This document shows positions 34,137-46,353 of a stretch of DNA of 64,000 nt, piece after piece. Each line of letters opens with the position of its first letter. The first letter of the stretch is position 1. The notes below the pieces were generated by a model. The model saw nothing but the letters and a program-made list of their open reading frames with translations, was not told where the DNA came from and did no database searches. The position numbers and the translations under genes were made by a program. Origin of the DNA: Cladopsammia gracilis (Eukaryota; Cnidaria; Anthozoa; Scleractinia; Dendrophylliidae); contig JAJGOT010000205.1 of the NCBI GenBank assembly GCA_022457155.1, forward strand, positions 641,001 to 705,000. Reading direction: 5' to 3'.

Positions 34137-34576
34137 CCGGGGGGGGGGGGGGGGGGGAGGGTACTCAACAAAGTTTTGTACGGGGATGCTCCGCCCCGAG
34201 GTCCAAACCCTTACCCTTTCATATACCGTTTTTGACAGAAAAGGTACCCGTTTCATATACCTTTCATTGAAAATGGTACCCCTTTCATATACCTTTCATT
34301 GAAATCGGTACCCCTTTCATACAGCCTTTACATGCGTCTGTTTGATACATTTCAAACGGCCCTTTTTATAATACTTAAATGGCAGTTTTCCCTACCTTTT
34401 TTATGCTTCAACTCGTGTTTTCGCTACCATTTCCTATTCTTCGTGAAATTCCTACCCTTTCACATACTTCAACTCGTGAAATCCCGACCCTTTCATATAC
34501 CTCCAGCCTCAAAAAGGTACCCTTTTCGGGCGGAGCATCCCCGTATAGCCCATTATAGGGAGTACCCCCCCCCCGG
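34137..34576. mobile_element. DNA element with G/C-tract ends and 8-bp duplication
   Basis: The left end CCGG plus a G run leads to GTACTCAACAAAG...ACGGGGATGCTCCGCCC. The right end GGGCGGAGCATCCCCGTATA...GGGAGTACC plus a C run ends CCGG. The 8-bp ACAGGCCT flanks both sides (34129-34136 and 34577-34584), a perfect target duplication of hAT/P length. Inside, a unit like GGTACCCCTTTCATATACCT repeats two to three times near 34240-34320. 440 bp, no transposase. Confidence 0.8.
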
Positions 34577-34584
34577 ACAGGCCT

Positions 34585-36484
34585 ACAACGGCGTGAAAGT
34601 AATCATGCCTTCAGTGCGGTCAAATTTTGAATGCTGGCCAAACGTTGATACAAAACATGAATAGCTGACTGAAGTAGACACATTTTTCTCCCACGTGTGA
34701 GAAGCGAGACGCGCGCGCGCGCGCGAGCGGCGAGTGGGAACTGGCCGCTCGTCTTGCAAACGAGGAATTTTAGTTTTTCGCAAGAAACGAGTACTTTATA
34801 TATATACTTGTCTGCACACGTAAAACAAGCCACTAAATAAAAAAGTTCGACCAGATAAGTGTACGGCAGCTGCAGCAGGGTTGCCATGGACCCTAACTGC
34901 ACGGTCGCCAATTCACTTGATAAAACAAGTTGTCAACATGGTCAAGCTGAGTAAACCCCCAAGTGGAACTGTAATAAAAACTACGATAACTTGTTTGAAT
35001 AATTCAGATTGAAGGTGACATAAGTCGCATACGCGGCAACAAATGATTGGCTAGAAAAACAAACGTATTTAAAAAGGAAGTCAGTTTACAAAAGAGATGC
35101 AACCAAGGAAACAAAAAGTATAATAAAGGTGAAAAATATATATAATAACACAGGTAACCTGCGCTCGGAAAAAAGAACGCCTGATAGCAGGTTATAACAT
35201 AGGAGCTATAATGGCCTCATGAATAACGTGCAACATAAGATTTTATTGGAGAGGATTTTAGCGGTACAGTGGCTGTGTTTTCACGAGGCGGTTTTTCTCG
35301 CTTAACATTCCTGTAGATATATTTTCTTTTGTTAAGACAATAGAAAATTAGAACACAAAAGAACGACAATACAATGCCCTTCTTTGTTGTTTAATTGCCG
35401 ACAAGCTTAAGCGACCTGGTTTGCTCGTTCGTGAAAACACGGCCAGTATTTCATATAAAGCTCTTTTACATTCCGTCGCGCGCCCGTGGCGATTTTCGTT
35501 TAATCTTTTCATGGATTAAGCCTGACGGGATTTTTGGATTTGGGTATAAACATATCCTTTTGTGGTCAAAAACAACATCGAGTGTTTTGAAAACAAACAG
35601 CTTTACAGTCACGCGCGCGCGAAACAAAAAAGCCACACCAGTCTCGCGTGCGTGGAGCGAGAGGCAAAGGGAAAATTTTGAGCACTGTACAATCTTAGAA
35701 CGCAATCAATTTTATATCGCTTCGAAGTAAAATAAAAATCAATCGCACAATGAGTTGTTGAGACGCGTTCTATTAGTAGAATCGGCTTGAGGCAGGTTTT
35801 GTCCGAAGTTATGTAAACTAAATCAGACGACTGGGATCAACATTAACTGAACTATGGCGTAATACAAAAGTTGGTATACTACTATACGCCAAATTAGTAA
35901 TGAATTTTTCGAATTAAGATTTCGTGACTTTTGATGATAAATATGTGGGACCCGTCATGGATGATTGGATCAGTTAACAGGGACATCTGTCGACAAACGA
36001 ACTCGATAGCGTCTGGCACGCGTGACATCCCTGCGTGAAGTGTTCACGCGAAATGACTGAAAAAGAAAACCGCGCGGTGCCACGACAGAGGAAATGAAAA
36101 TATTTCCAGGTATTGTAGGCTTAAAACAAAGGCTTATAGGATCGAGAACCAGTAATTTGGGATGAGGACAATTTACCACAAGGTTTCCGTGAAAGCTATG
36201 TCTAGCTAGAATTTCCTGCACCGACCACATGTTGACAGGTTTTTATGATATATGATGCGCCACGAATGGCTTTATTCCAATCAAAGGCGGTACCCCATGG
36301 TTTCCTCCAGGCCTGGATGCCTAGGCACTTCACATAGCTACACTCCAGTGATCACACGCCTTGTCTTCTACTTGCTTGGGCGTCATTGATCGCGCTCCTC
36401 GCTGATTTACTTGTCTCTTAAAACCGTCTTCGCCGACGTTCTACGGATTTTCCAGTCGAAATCAGTCACACACGTGCGAACAGA
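34585..36484. other. Upstream region of fascin, no other gene seen
   Basis: A run of about 8 CG dinucleotides lies at 34709-34726 (potential Z-DNA). I see no further exon or element with clear ends. The last 250 bp before 36485 are GC-richer and presumably hold the fascin 5' UTR and promoter; no TATA box stands out. Upstream non-coding exons cannot be excluded. Confidence 0.4.
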
Positions 36485-39400
36485 ATGGCTACCAAAACGT
36501 TCAGATGGAATTTCGGCCTGTTCAACGACGCCTCGAAAAAATATCTCACGCTCGAGACGTTCGGGTTCAAGTTAAACGTGGACGGGACTGCGCTGAAGAA
36601 GAAACAAATGTGGACGCTGGAGCAGGAAGAAGGCAGCGATGTTTGTTATTTTCGGAGCCATCTCAAGAGATATCTGTCGGCGGATCCCAGAGGCAACATG
36701 AAATGCGAGGAAGAGGAGCGAGTCGAGGAAACGAAATTCACGGTCGAGACGCAAGCCAGCGGGAAATGGGCTATAAAAAGCGTACATGGGGCATACTTCG
36801 GTGGAACGGGTGATCAGTTAAAATGCGTGGCAAAACCGGGCAGTACGGAGCTATGGTGTATTCAGCTCGCCATGCACCCACAAGTCAACCTGAAGAGCTC
36901 ACGAAGAACGCGCTTCGCGCATCTCAATACCAACACGGACGTGCTTGAAGCCACTGAGATTATACCGTGGGGCGCGGACGCCATGATCACGCTTGAATTC
37001 GATGAAAGCCAAGGGAAATACGCGATTGTAGCGAGCAACAGAAAATATCTGAACAACGATGGTTCGCTTCAGGAGGATCCGGCCAAGAAGAGTTTGTTCA
37101 CCATCGAATTCCACGAGGGGGAGGTGGCATTCAGGACCGACAAGGGCACTTACCTCGCGCCTGTGGGAACGGGAAAGATTCAAGCCGGTAAAAACACCAC
37201 CGCCGGAAAAGACGAGCTTTTTGACATGCAAGATAGCCCACCACAAGTTTCATTCATCGGACCGAAACCAGGCAGACGACTGTCTATTCACCAAGGTACG
37301 TACCGAACATGTACAGTATTCTTTTGTTTCGATTTTGTATTTCTTTCCCACTGCGCTATTTCCCAATGTATTTATTCTGAAAACATTAAACTGAACACCG
37401 CTCTCGCTGAGTTGTTGAGAGTAACAAGTTCGTTCCGACTTCGATCATCCAAATGCAAATTTTGTCCATGTTTTCTGATAAATCAGCACGTTTGAAGATG
37501 CTTTTGTGTCTGCGTTCTTTATGTTGTTTGTTGTGGACGTGAATTGAATGACCAAGATAAAGGGATTTACGGTCGATAAACTTAAACACGTGCGCCCTCA
37601 ACGCTCGAAAAACAAAGGGCGGGATCGTTACGAGTCTAAAATAGAGCTAGAACAGCAATCATTATTACGACAGCACTCCACTTGGATGAATATCGAGTTT
37701 AGCAAGAATTATAACTCCCGATGGCTTCCACGCGGTGGAAAATTATATGGTCGCAATTGTGTACATAATAATTTGACTGGCGATATAACAATAGAACAAC
37801 AAAGCCACGTCTGTGAATATGTCACGGATATAATCTCTCGGAGGAAGCAATGCGTATGTAATTTCCGTTTTTTTCACACGTGATGTTCAGCTTCAGGAAT
37901 GGGCGAAACTTGGCAAAATTTGCAAACATTTCCGCGCTGCGATTTTATCGTGAAAATCAACTTTTTCGAATCCTGTTAGCGCTAATAAACAATTATTTGA
38001 TATTGATCAAGCGTCCATCATCGGTTCTTTGGTCACGGAATCTTCTGTACATGTATTTCAATTAGAAACTTCAATCAGATATCGTGCGTGTGTGCAAACC
38101 GTTTACCCAAACTGCTTTCATTGATCGATTTACCCTAGTTTGAGACACGCATGCCCAAGCTAGACAGAAATGCCTTTAATAATACTTGCTTTGATGCCTC
38201 TTTTTTTAGGCCAGACCAGGCTTACGCGGCACCTATTGAAATTATGACAGCTGAACGCCATAATTTCCGAAAAACGCAAACCCGGGTCTGTTATGTCTCT
38301 TGTGCAATTTTTCGCTAAGTGGGAAATATTAATTCTTTTATATTAGCTCTGAAAAACCAAGTTGGAAAAACAAAACAAAAAACTATTGTATTTATTGGAA
38401 GATATTTCTTTCAGCGTTAGTTCTGAGAGTTTCGCGTACAGCTGCATCACGACAACATCCACTTATTGATCATTTCAATTTCTCAACACCTATGTTGTTG
38501 ACAGTGTACTCAAATTCACAGGAGAAATTAGATGTCGAAACAGGTACCAGTACACCTAAACAAGCACTCAAGTATTCCATGTGGAAGCACATAGCAAGCA
38601 AGCATTCAATTTATTCGCTGCAGTTAAGAAATTCTAAGTTAATGATGACAAATTTGTGAGGAAATAATTTGACAGAAGAATTGTCTGTTTGCGCCTCCTT
38701 GACAGGGTGTTGGAGAGCAATTCGTTACCTTAAAAGGCAATACAAGAAGCTTAATATATGATTACATTTGAGCGTTTAATCAGCCACAGAATTGTGCATT
38801 AAATAATTTATACCTTTGTTTTGTATATTAATAACAAGTTTCAATTACGGCAAGGGCCAAATTCCCACAGATAAACACACTTTGAAACACTTTTTCCTCT
38901 TTGTGTTGCTTCTTTCTTAACAAAGGTTGAGAGTTTGTTTAGAATAAAAAATTCTCAGGATTAGCTAGTAACACACAATTCAGAAATATAATTTATATTT
39001 TTGACAATTGATAGCACACAATTCAGAAATAGAATAATTGTCAAAAATAGAAATTCTATCTCTAAATTGTGTGCTACAAACTAAGCTGTTAACCTGAGAA
39101 TTTGACATAAAAACTACATATAAATTACACCCAGCAAAGTAGGTGTTTGTTTCAACTTAGAGGGCAAACAACTCGCATTTAATATCGATAGATGATAAAG
39201 AATTATAGGACTGATTTTAATTTTGAAAAGTATTCAAAATAGAACTGATTTACAAAGCAGAAAATTGGCTCCTGACCTCAACTAAGAACAATTCAGTTGA
39301 ATAATAAAATACATATGGGTTGTTTGTACTGCACTTTCATGTTGGTGGTCATTAACAAACGAAATTGTCCATATGAAAAAAGAGCTTTATTCCCAGAGGA

Positions 39401-40414
39401 TAGAAATTCACCACCCAACATGGCGCTCATGCAAACCACCAATACAATGGAGTTCATAAAATTTGGTTAATGCATTTTGCAAAAGTGAAAAGATACCCTT
39501 TCCCCTCAATGGAATGGACTGCTGGCCATACCTGGGAGCATTATGAACATCATCGTTTATTTATTAAATTTAAGTGTGAATGTAACCTCCTTGCTCGAAA
39601 AATTGTAAAAATTCGTAATTGCATTTAATCCTGGACATAAGTTGGGAGTGGTCGCCCAATCGCCCTTCTACTGAGTAGTGATATAATTTCTGGGGAGATA
39701 ATCACTCTTTTGTGCGGCGTTATGTTATAGTTTCCTCTTACCTTCTTCCTATCAGGTGTAGATGTAATTCTGGATCGCCGTGGTGAGCTTGAAGATACAG
39801 AGATCTTCCAGTTGGAATTTGACAAGACAAGTAACAAGGTGGCAATTCGTGGTACAACAGGCAAGTATTGGGCTTTGGGAGACAAGGGTATGACAGCAAC
39901 AGCTGATAAGCCTGAAAGCAACTCCTGGTTTGAGATTGAATGGCATGGCAAACAGATAGTCTTCAAATCTCACACTGGCAAGTACATCACAGGAAAGGAC
40001 AATGGCCATCTCATTGAAGGTAGTGATGAGATTGACCCAGACAAAGCTTATCACATCCCAGAGCTTGTCAACAGGCCAATGCTGGTTCTTCGTGGTGAGC
40101 ATGGTTTTGTTCGTGTTGGAAGTAAAGATAAAATTGAAAGCAATCAGTCAAAATATGATGTCTTTCGCACAACATGCACAAATGGCATGTACAAGATCAG
40201 CACTGATTCAGGCAAGTTCTGGTGCAATGATGAAAAGTCTAACATAGTGCTGTCGGATGATGAAAGTGGTGCTGCTGAGTACAATATTGAACTTCCGCAG
40301 TACAACAGGATGGCAATCAAGGCAGCCAATGGTTGCTACATACAGGGTCACCAGAATGGATCTTTTATGGCCACAGGAAAAGAGATCAGCAAAGCCACCT
40401 TATGGGAATATTAG
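36485..40414 (+). CDS. FSCN: Fascin, actin-bundling protein, 2 coding exons
   Basis: Cross-links actin filaments into tight parallel bundles in filopodia and microvilli. Exon 1 is 36485-37295 (phase 1, donor G|GTACGT); exon 2 is 39756-40414 (acceptor TATCAG). They join at Gly271 to give 489 residues (human fascin-1 493), the expected length for four beta-trefoils (about 8-135, 136-255, 256-380, 381-489). Hallmarks are FGFKLN...LKKKQMWTLEQ, RSHLKRYLSAD, YFGGT, AMHPQVN, PWGADAMITL, TGKYWALG, INRPML-like VNRPMLVLRGEHGFV, SKYDVF and the C-terminal LWEY. The open frame running past 37295 into LLINQHV is intron read-through. Human Ser39, the inhibitory PKC site, aligns by eye with Ala36, beside Thr35. 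The 2.46-kb intron holds only repeats. Highly confident as a fascin; paralogue not assigned. Confidence 0.95.
37296..39755. other. Fascin intron 1
   Basis: No exon recognised between donor GTACGT and acceptor CCTATCAG. A 111-codon open frame at 37548-37883 resembles nothing I know. Includes the inverted repeat at 38948-39103 and, near 39405-39445, an end related to the MITE at 5357-5642. Confidence 0.6.
38948..39103. mobile_element. Inverted-repeat element in fascin intron
   Basis: Left ATTCTCAGGATTAGC and right GCTGTTAACCTGAGAAT are inverted outer ends, and GTAACACACAATTCAGAAAT pairs with a counterpart ending AATTGTGTGCTAC. A direct repeat of ACACAATTCAGAAATA occurs in the left half. About 156 bp. 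Confidence 0.6.
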
Positions 40415-42957
40415 ATAACTGGATTGGAAATACTTCAAAGTTTGACAATATTTTTTGAAACAAGTAAGTTAAAACTATAAGGATTTCTACAAAAAAAAAA
40501 ATATCCCAAGAAACCCTTTGAGCTACATGCACTAGTCTAAATCAATTCTAATAATGCACCTTGGGAGAACTTATTGTTAGAAAACTATCTCATGCAAATG
40601 ATTAAGGCTGCAAGTCATGTACCGTTGTACCTGTGTACCTGAATTTGTATGGGTAGAGAATTTTTACAATAATTGCTACAGGAGAGAGTGAGTTTATACA
40701 ATCACTATAGTTACTAGTCTCCGTTTGCAAGCTCAACCCTCCCTGCTCCTGACCCCGCCAAGCCTGAGAGCTTGCTCACAGGCTAATGTTGTTACTGATC
40801 AGGACTATGCATTTACATGTATTGGCCTACCAGCAGTGCTCGACCTTAGCAGTAGTCCACTAGTCCAGGACTAGTAAAAAAATGGGTTCGGGCTAGTAAA
40901 ATGTGAGCAGATGATGCCTGTTGGCTGGTGAATTTCAGACCCCACTAGCCCAAGGACTAGTAAGCCAAAACGTTAAGGTCGAGCACTGACCAGTATAATA
41001 ATTATTAATGTGCTTCAAAATTCAATTACTAAATTTAAGTAAAAATAAATACTATATAAAACCAATGTCAGATTTGAAGCAATGAATTTCTAGGTTAAAA
41101 CTTTTTGCCCACAAAATATCTATTGAAGATCCAATCAAAATATGGAAGTTTCTTTTTCAGAAAAGAAATACAATTTTCCTTTTGGTCCAAAAGAGTATGA
41201 GTAAATCTTATTCTAGCGCTTAAGAAATGAGATGAATCGAGATAGAATCAAACGACACTACTTGACAGAAAAATGGAATTTCTTTTATTAGAATAATATA
41301 ACAGCCTTTATAGATGACTGAGAGGAGAAGGCTAAGATACCAAAAGCATTAAGGAAAGTTGGAAATACTGTACTTAGGTTAAATAATACTGCTGATCCTG
41401 ACCACTATGTTTGTTGTAATATAAGACCTAGAAGTAATATAAAAAGCACTGCAGCACCATATTAGTGGTCTAATTTTCCAACAAATTAATGAGAGTTTCT
41501 AGGCACAAAGGGTCTTTTCCTTTGGCACAAAAAAGTGCTTTAAGGTTAGATTTTGTTAATATGTTTTTTGACTCAGAAGACATGAAAGAGTCCAATAAGT
41601 ATTTCTATTAGTGTTCAGACACTTTAAAATAGAACAAATTTGGGTTACAAAAATAATTAAGCAAATTATTAAGTCAATTTAAGAATGTCTCAAATCTAGC
41701 AAACACTATTTCAGCCACTTACTATAGGTAAATTTGAAAAGCAACAATATTGTGAGTTAATAAAATCAGCCACAACTGCTCTTTAAATAAATGAACTGTT
41801 CTATTTTGACTGAAGCTGAATTTAAATCTCATTTATTTTACACATTATTTATAAATCTTTGAATTCATTGGGAGGTTTTAGTGGCGGGAAGGGGTGTATT
41901 TTTTGTTGTTGCGTTTTTGCAGTTTTCTCCTTTTCTGACCAGTTTTGAATGTAACAGCCCTTGTAAAACTTCACTTTAACGCAATGCTAATTTCATGTTG
42001 GTTGTCCTGTGGTTTATGTGCAGTAAAATTTGAGATTTTTTGGTAGCCGGTCTTCCAAATGGCCACCCCTATTGTTTTTTTTTCAGGGGCTTATTTCCGC
42101 CGGAAGTTCCTTTGAAGGCGTTACCATAATCTCCGATTACTGCTAGTTTTATACTTTGGAACACATTTTTGATCCAATAATAAGGACCACTCAAGAGGCC
42201 CTGCCAGAGGGGAGTCCCGTGTCGCTTGTCTGAATTTTATAATGTCCCGTGTCGGTGTTTTGTCAGTGGTTCATGTTGCTGTCAGAAATTTAATGGAAAT
42301 CGTTTGTCCTTGTCGGAATTTAAGGTTAGAAAAAACGGTGCGTGATGCAGAAAATAGATCGCGAGCCGACAGCTAGACTGAGCACGTGGGGAAGTGAACA
42401 TGTTACGCAAAGCTATAAAAGGGAGTTACGCAAATGACAATCTACAGCCGCAAAAAAAAAACAAGATCCCTAAGAACTAAGACTTTTAGTTGGTTATTAA
42501 TTTTATTATTTCGAATAAAAGAAAATGAGACAGTAAAATGAGAAGTGATTTTATTATTGAGTAATTATTTGCACGCGAATGCTTTCAAAATCTTAGCAAT
42601 TGCGAAATTCGCTGTTGTTTTATTTTGGCATTGGGGTCGCTTTTGGTAATTCATTGGAGCAGTCTGTCGTTCGTCGCTAGTTTGTGGCTCTTGTGTTGCC
42701 ATTTCAACGCCATGTCGCCTGTCGGAATTTACCCAAGGCAGGGCCTCACTCAATACAGTAAAATCATAGCTTGCGAGCAAGCTCTTGGGCTCGGGTTTGG
42801 AGGAGCGGAGGGTGAGAGCTCTCGATCCTTTACCTCCCCCACCTCCTCTCCCCTCCCCAAGCCCGAGAGCTTGCTCGCATGCTAGTAAAATCATAACTTT
42901 CTTTCCAGATCTTCTTCAGAAAGGAATGCCTGTACTGCACGTTGGTCAAAATGAAGA
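40415..42957. other. Region downstream of fascin, no gene seen
   Basis: Probably begins with the fascin 3' UTR; the first AATAAA I see is far off, at 41044-41049. Contains the short element at 40834-40988 and, at 42765-42890, an inverted pair (left GCTTGCGAGCAAGCTCTTGG, right CCCGAGAGCTTGCTCGCATGC) around a G/C-rich centre. A relative of that pair lies near 40730-40785. Frames at 42565-42885 are produced by this inverted pair. Confidence 0.45.
40834..40988. mobile_element. 155-bp MITE, CAGTGCTCGACC ends, 5-bp duplication
   Basis: Left CAGTGCTCGACCTTAGCAGT and right AACGTTAAGGTCGAGCACTG are inverted ends; ACCAG flanks both (40829-40833, 40989-40993). Internal CCACTAGTCC / GGACTAGT blocks also pair. 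The layout resembles the longer element at 2786-3466. Confidence 0.75.
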
Positions 42958-42959
42958 TA

Positions 42960-43104
42960 CGGTTGAACCTCCTGTAGGTGGACACCTCCCACAAGCAGAC
43001 ACTTAGTCGTGGTCTCACCCACATACAAACACTACATTTTTAACCTCCCATAAGCGGACACTTTTTCTGGTCCCGATGGCATCTGCTTATGGGAGGTTCC
43101 ACTG
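42960..43104. mobile_element. pogo/Tigger-like short element
   Basis: Left GGTTGAACCTCC...GGTGGACACC and right GCATCTGCTTATGGGAGGTTCCACTG are inverted, with repeated CCTCCCATAAGCGGACAC-type blocks. TA precedes the left end; no clear duplication on the right. 145 bp. Confidence 0.55.
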
Positions 43105-44317
43105 TTTTCAATTCTGAATGCTACAATAGACTAGCAGACTTTTAGCCAAGAATTGAAACTGAGGTTCCTCAAAACTTCTTAGGTAAAATTGAGTGTCCAT
43201 AAAGTTTGTTCATAAAGTTAGAACCCTTAAAGCCTTCACATCCTGGCTGGAACCTTCAAGGCTGGTACTATGGAAAATATGGAAATTCATATAGGGCAGA
43301 TTTTAGATGTTAGTGCTATAAAATTAATATCATTGTTTATGCTCATCCTTACTACATCAATCAGATTGATTAATAAAATCTTTGTTTCTAGCTGTCTAAG
43401 GTGTAGAGATTTGAAAGGGGGCAAAAAGAACTCTTGGTACGTTCTGCTAGCTACCGTGTAGCTAGTTGTGTCTGTACTGTAACTTCTTGCAGGTTCTTGT
43501 CAAAAGAAAAAATAACGTTAACTTTTGAAACATTTATATAGACTGTTGTCTGTTTTCTAGCAACGAATTCTTCTGACATTTTTAGTTAACAGACTGGAAA
43601 TAGTTTGGAATTATAAAATAGTGAGCTGAGCCTATTCAGCAGAGAATGTTAAGTTTTGTTTGCAAAGTGTGAAGTTGGAGCATTGCATGATCAACTCCTA
43701 TGAGAATTTGCTTTGTTAAGTCCACTAACCTGAACCTTGTAAGGTTTGTTTTCTGGAGGTTTTTATATGATAAAAAGGACTTACCTTACAACGAGAAAGA
43801 CTCCGTCCTTGTCATATCACATGTAAAACAAGCTTGACAACTTGAATAATAAAGCCGTAAAGTTGGCAAACATCGGTAAACATGCATGGCCGAAGGAACA
43901 TGGCGTGACAAAATTTCCCGGGCGACTGTTCGCGCCTCGAGCCGCGCGTGACACGCACGGACTCGCAATGTAAGCGCAATCCGTTAAAGAAACCCTGCAA
44001 TCATATAGGCTCGATTACCAGCCGCTTTTCCGGAAATGAGGGAATCGAGCCTACAATCAATGAAGAAATTAGCTAGAAATGTAAACGAATAAGACAAAAT
44101 CCAGGACAAAAATAAAGAATAAGTAATATCAGAAGCCATCCGTCGCACTCGCCTCGGGCAACAATGTGGACACAGCTTTTTCCAGGTTGTGAGTATCCAA
44201 TACTATTGATAGTAAAGAGACTGGAGTCTCTTTACTGCCGCTGATACCAAAATTAAAATTTGGGCACGGTCTCGGGCGGGCGCCACTTTACCACAACCCT
44301 GTTGCTTTTTAACTCAC
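43105..44317. other. Interval without recognised gene
   Basis: No coding evidence. At 44008-44052 a tiny fold-back reads TAGGCTCGATTACCAGCCGC with a right end GAATCGAGCCTA, related to the one near 31978-32052. Confidence 0.4.
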
Positions 44318-44507
44318 AATAGGCCATTTGCACGATGACGTCATTTGACTACTACTACCAGAATCCTTCAGTTTTTTGTTTTGTAGTGCAAATTAGGGCT
44401 ATTGTTATTTAAACCGCACTGGGATTACAAAATTTAAATAAGAAAGGAAAAACGAAATGAATTCTGGTAGTAGTAGTCAAATGACGTCATCGTGCAAATG
44501 GCCTATT
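44318..44507. mobile_element. MITE carrying a CRE palindrome in each arm
   Basis: Left AATAGGCCATTTGCACGATG and right CATCGTGCAAATGGCCTATT are perfect inverted ends, with arms continuing through GACTACTACTACCAGAATTC-like sequence for about 50 bp. Each arm contains TGACGTCA (44336-44343 and 44482-44489), the full cAMP-response-element palindrome. 190 bp, non-coding. Confidence 0.8.
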
Positions 44508-45576
44508 CGCTGCTCTAATTGGTTGATATAACTTTACAATCGTTCACACTGGTTTGTCACGTTTTATAAGGTGAATATCAAGATGGTGAAGAAAGAGAGA
44601 ATTCTTCCACATGCAGCTGTAACTTATGCTTGGTAGTGTTCCCTACCGAGGTTTAAAGTTCTTGAAAGGGGAACAATTAAGATTTTAAAAGCACTCGCCC
44701 ATTTTCTTGCCCGATTCTCCCTCCATCCCAGTTCAAATGTTCTCAATTAGTTGCTTATTTAACAGCTACAGTGCGAAAGCGAGTGCAATATCGGCCGATA
44801 CTACGGCCAAAATCAGGCGACTGTTTTATAACTCAACACATTGATAACAAATCGCAGTTTCGAGAGAAATTCATTGAGATATACAAAAAGGCTTACTGCA
44901 ATATTTTATCTCGCGCCATTTTTTACACAACAACTGAGCAGCGAATGAAAATGTTGCCAAGCTAAAATTAATTTAGCGTACAAAAATCTAGAGTTTTAAA
45001 CGGAAAGCTTTCGTCTGTGTCAAGAACGGGACACAGTAGTAAAAACACCATAAAATGACATAGAATTTCTTCAGTGATAAGTGTTTCGTGTCCCCAAAAG
45101 TTCAATTCTGAATAAAAACAAATTAAACAAACACACGGCTATCTGAAAAGAGCATTTTCGTTCGCGGTCCTTTGCTTCTTACTCGCCAAGAAACACTGCG
45201 ACACAACGCGCAAATTTCGCGCCTTTTTTGTCCAATCATGTGATCATAACATTTCTCTTTTCTTTTCCCTTTTTATGTTATAGTTTCACGCATTTTTTTT
45301 TTTATAAATGTTGAATTATAACCATAACACTTCTTATACGACGAGCCACAACCGAAAGAATGGAACTGAAAAGACCAGATCAACACTAGAAATAATGCGA
45401 GTTTAATCAAACTAGGTAGACACCCTACCCCATTAGCCCAGGAATATGGCTCCCGCCACAAGGGCCCCTCTTATCGCTGAGGCGAATTCGCGCAAGTGCG
45501 TGTCTGCCGGTTTACCCTCAGAAGCGAACGTCCCAAGCGGCTGTAACGGAGAGGGGTGGTTGCATTAGCAGACTAA

Positions 45577-45698
45577 AGCCCGGTTCAAACGTCGAACTTC
45601 ACATGTGCCGAATCTAATGCATATAAGCAAGAACAATAGATTTTGCTCATTTGCATTAGATTCCGGGTACATGTGAAGTTCGACGTTTGAACCGGGCC
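45577..45698. mobile_element. PIF/Harbinger-type MITE, TAA duplication
   Basis: Left GCCCGGTTCAAACGTCGAAC and right GTTCGACGTTTGAACCGGGC are inverted, arms about 45 bp, flanked by TAA (45574-45576, 45699-45701). The same ends delimit the 732-bp element at 48791-49522. Confidence 0.75.
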
Positions 45699-45859
45699 TA
45701 ACTATCCACAAGGGATATTTCATTTAACCCCTTCGTGATATGGATCTCGCGCAGTTTCTCGCAGGAGCTCCATGATGGCTTGGAGTCCAGTGAGGGACTT
45801 GAAACCTAAAAAAATAAACAGAGGAAGTTCTTTTGCGACCCCACTAAGTTCCCGCTTCT

Positions 45860-45905
45860 ATACATACATACATACTTTATCGTGTCCTCCCCATAGGGGC
45901 TTTTC
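45860..45905 (-). mobile_element. LINE-like 3' tail, minus strand
   Basis: CATACATACATACTTTATCG reads on the minus strand as GATAAAG followed by TATG repeats, the shape of a CR1/L2-like 3' end. The body upstream on the minus strand cannot be followed. Confidence 0.35.
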
Positions 45906-46353
45906 AGGAACAATAGATATGGACGTATCAACGAAAGGATGCAATAAAACTAAAACACATGAAAATGTTCCGGTACATAAGATCTTAAAAGATCTGGTTA
46001 GAGTGGTATTGACCAATCACATTGGTTACCTCAATCTTGTTAGCGTGGACTAACGCCACTGAACGAGGGCTTGCCCGCAGGCTATTATTTTCGCTAACAA
46101 CTCAATACTGAATGTGCACAAGATTTTTTAACAAATAAACTGCAAAAGGCTGCAATCCTCAAAAGTGAGTCGCAACCTTGATGGTCATTAAAACTCACAA
46201 ATTGTATAAAAGGAACTTTTATATTTTTATCTCCACTATCGTTCATATGATAACCATACTGTACTGACTGACTCTCGAGTTAGTGTAGGGTGTAGTGAGC
46301 GAGACCATGAAGGTTATAATTACACTGATCATATAAATCATCATGTTAGATAA

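Noticed and set aside
37296..37495. Extension of fascin exon 1 frame to 37495
   Set aside because: The tail after G|GTACGT loses all fascin similarity, while exon 2 at 39756 continues it in the correct phase.
42565..42894. Overlapping opposite-strand frames of 86-109 codons
   Set aside because: They mirror each other because of the inverted AGCTTGCTCGC-type arms; no protein features.
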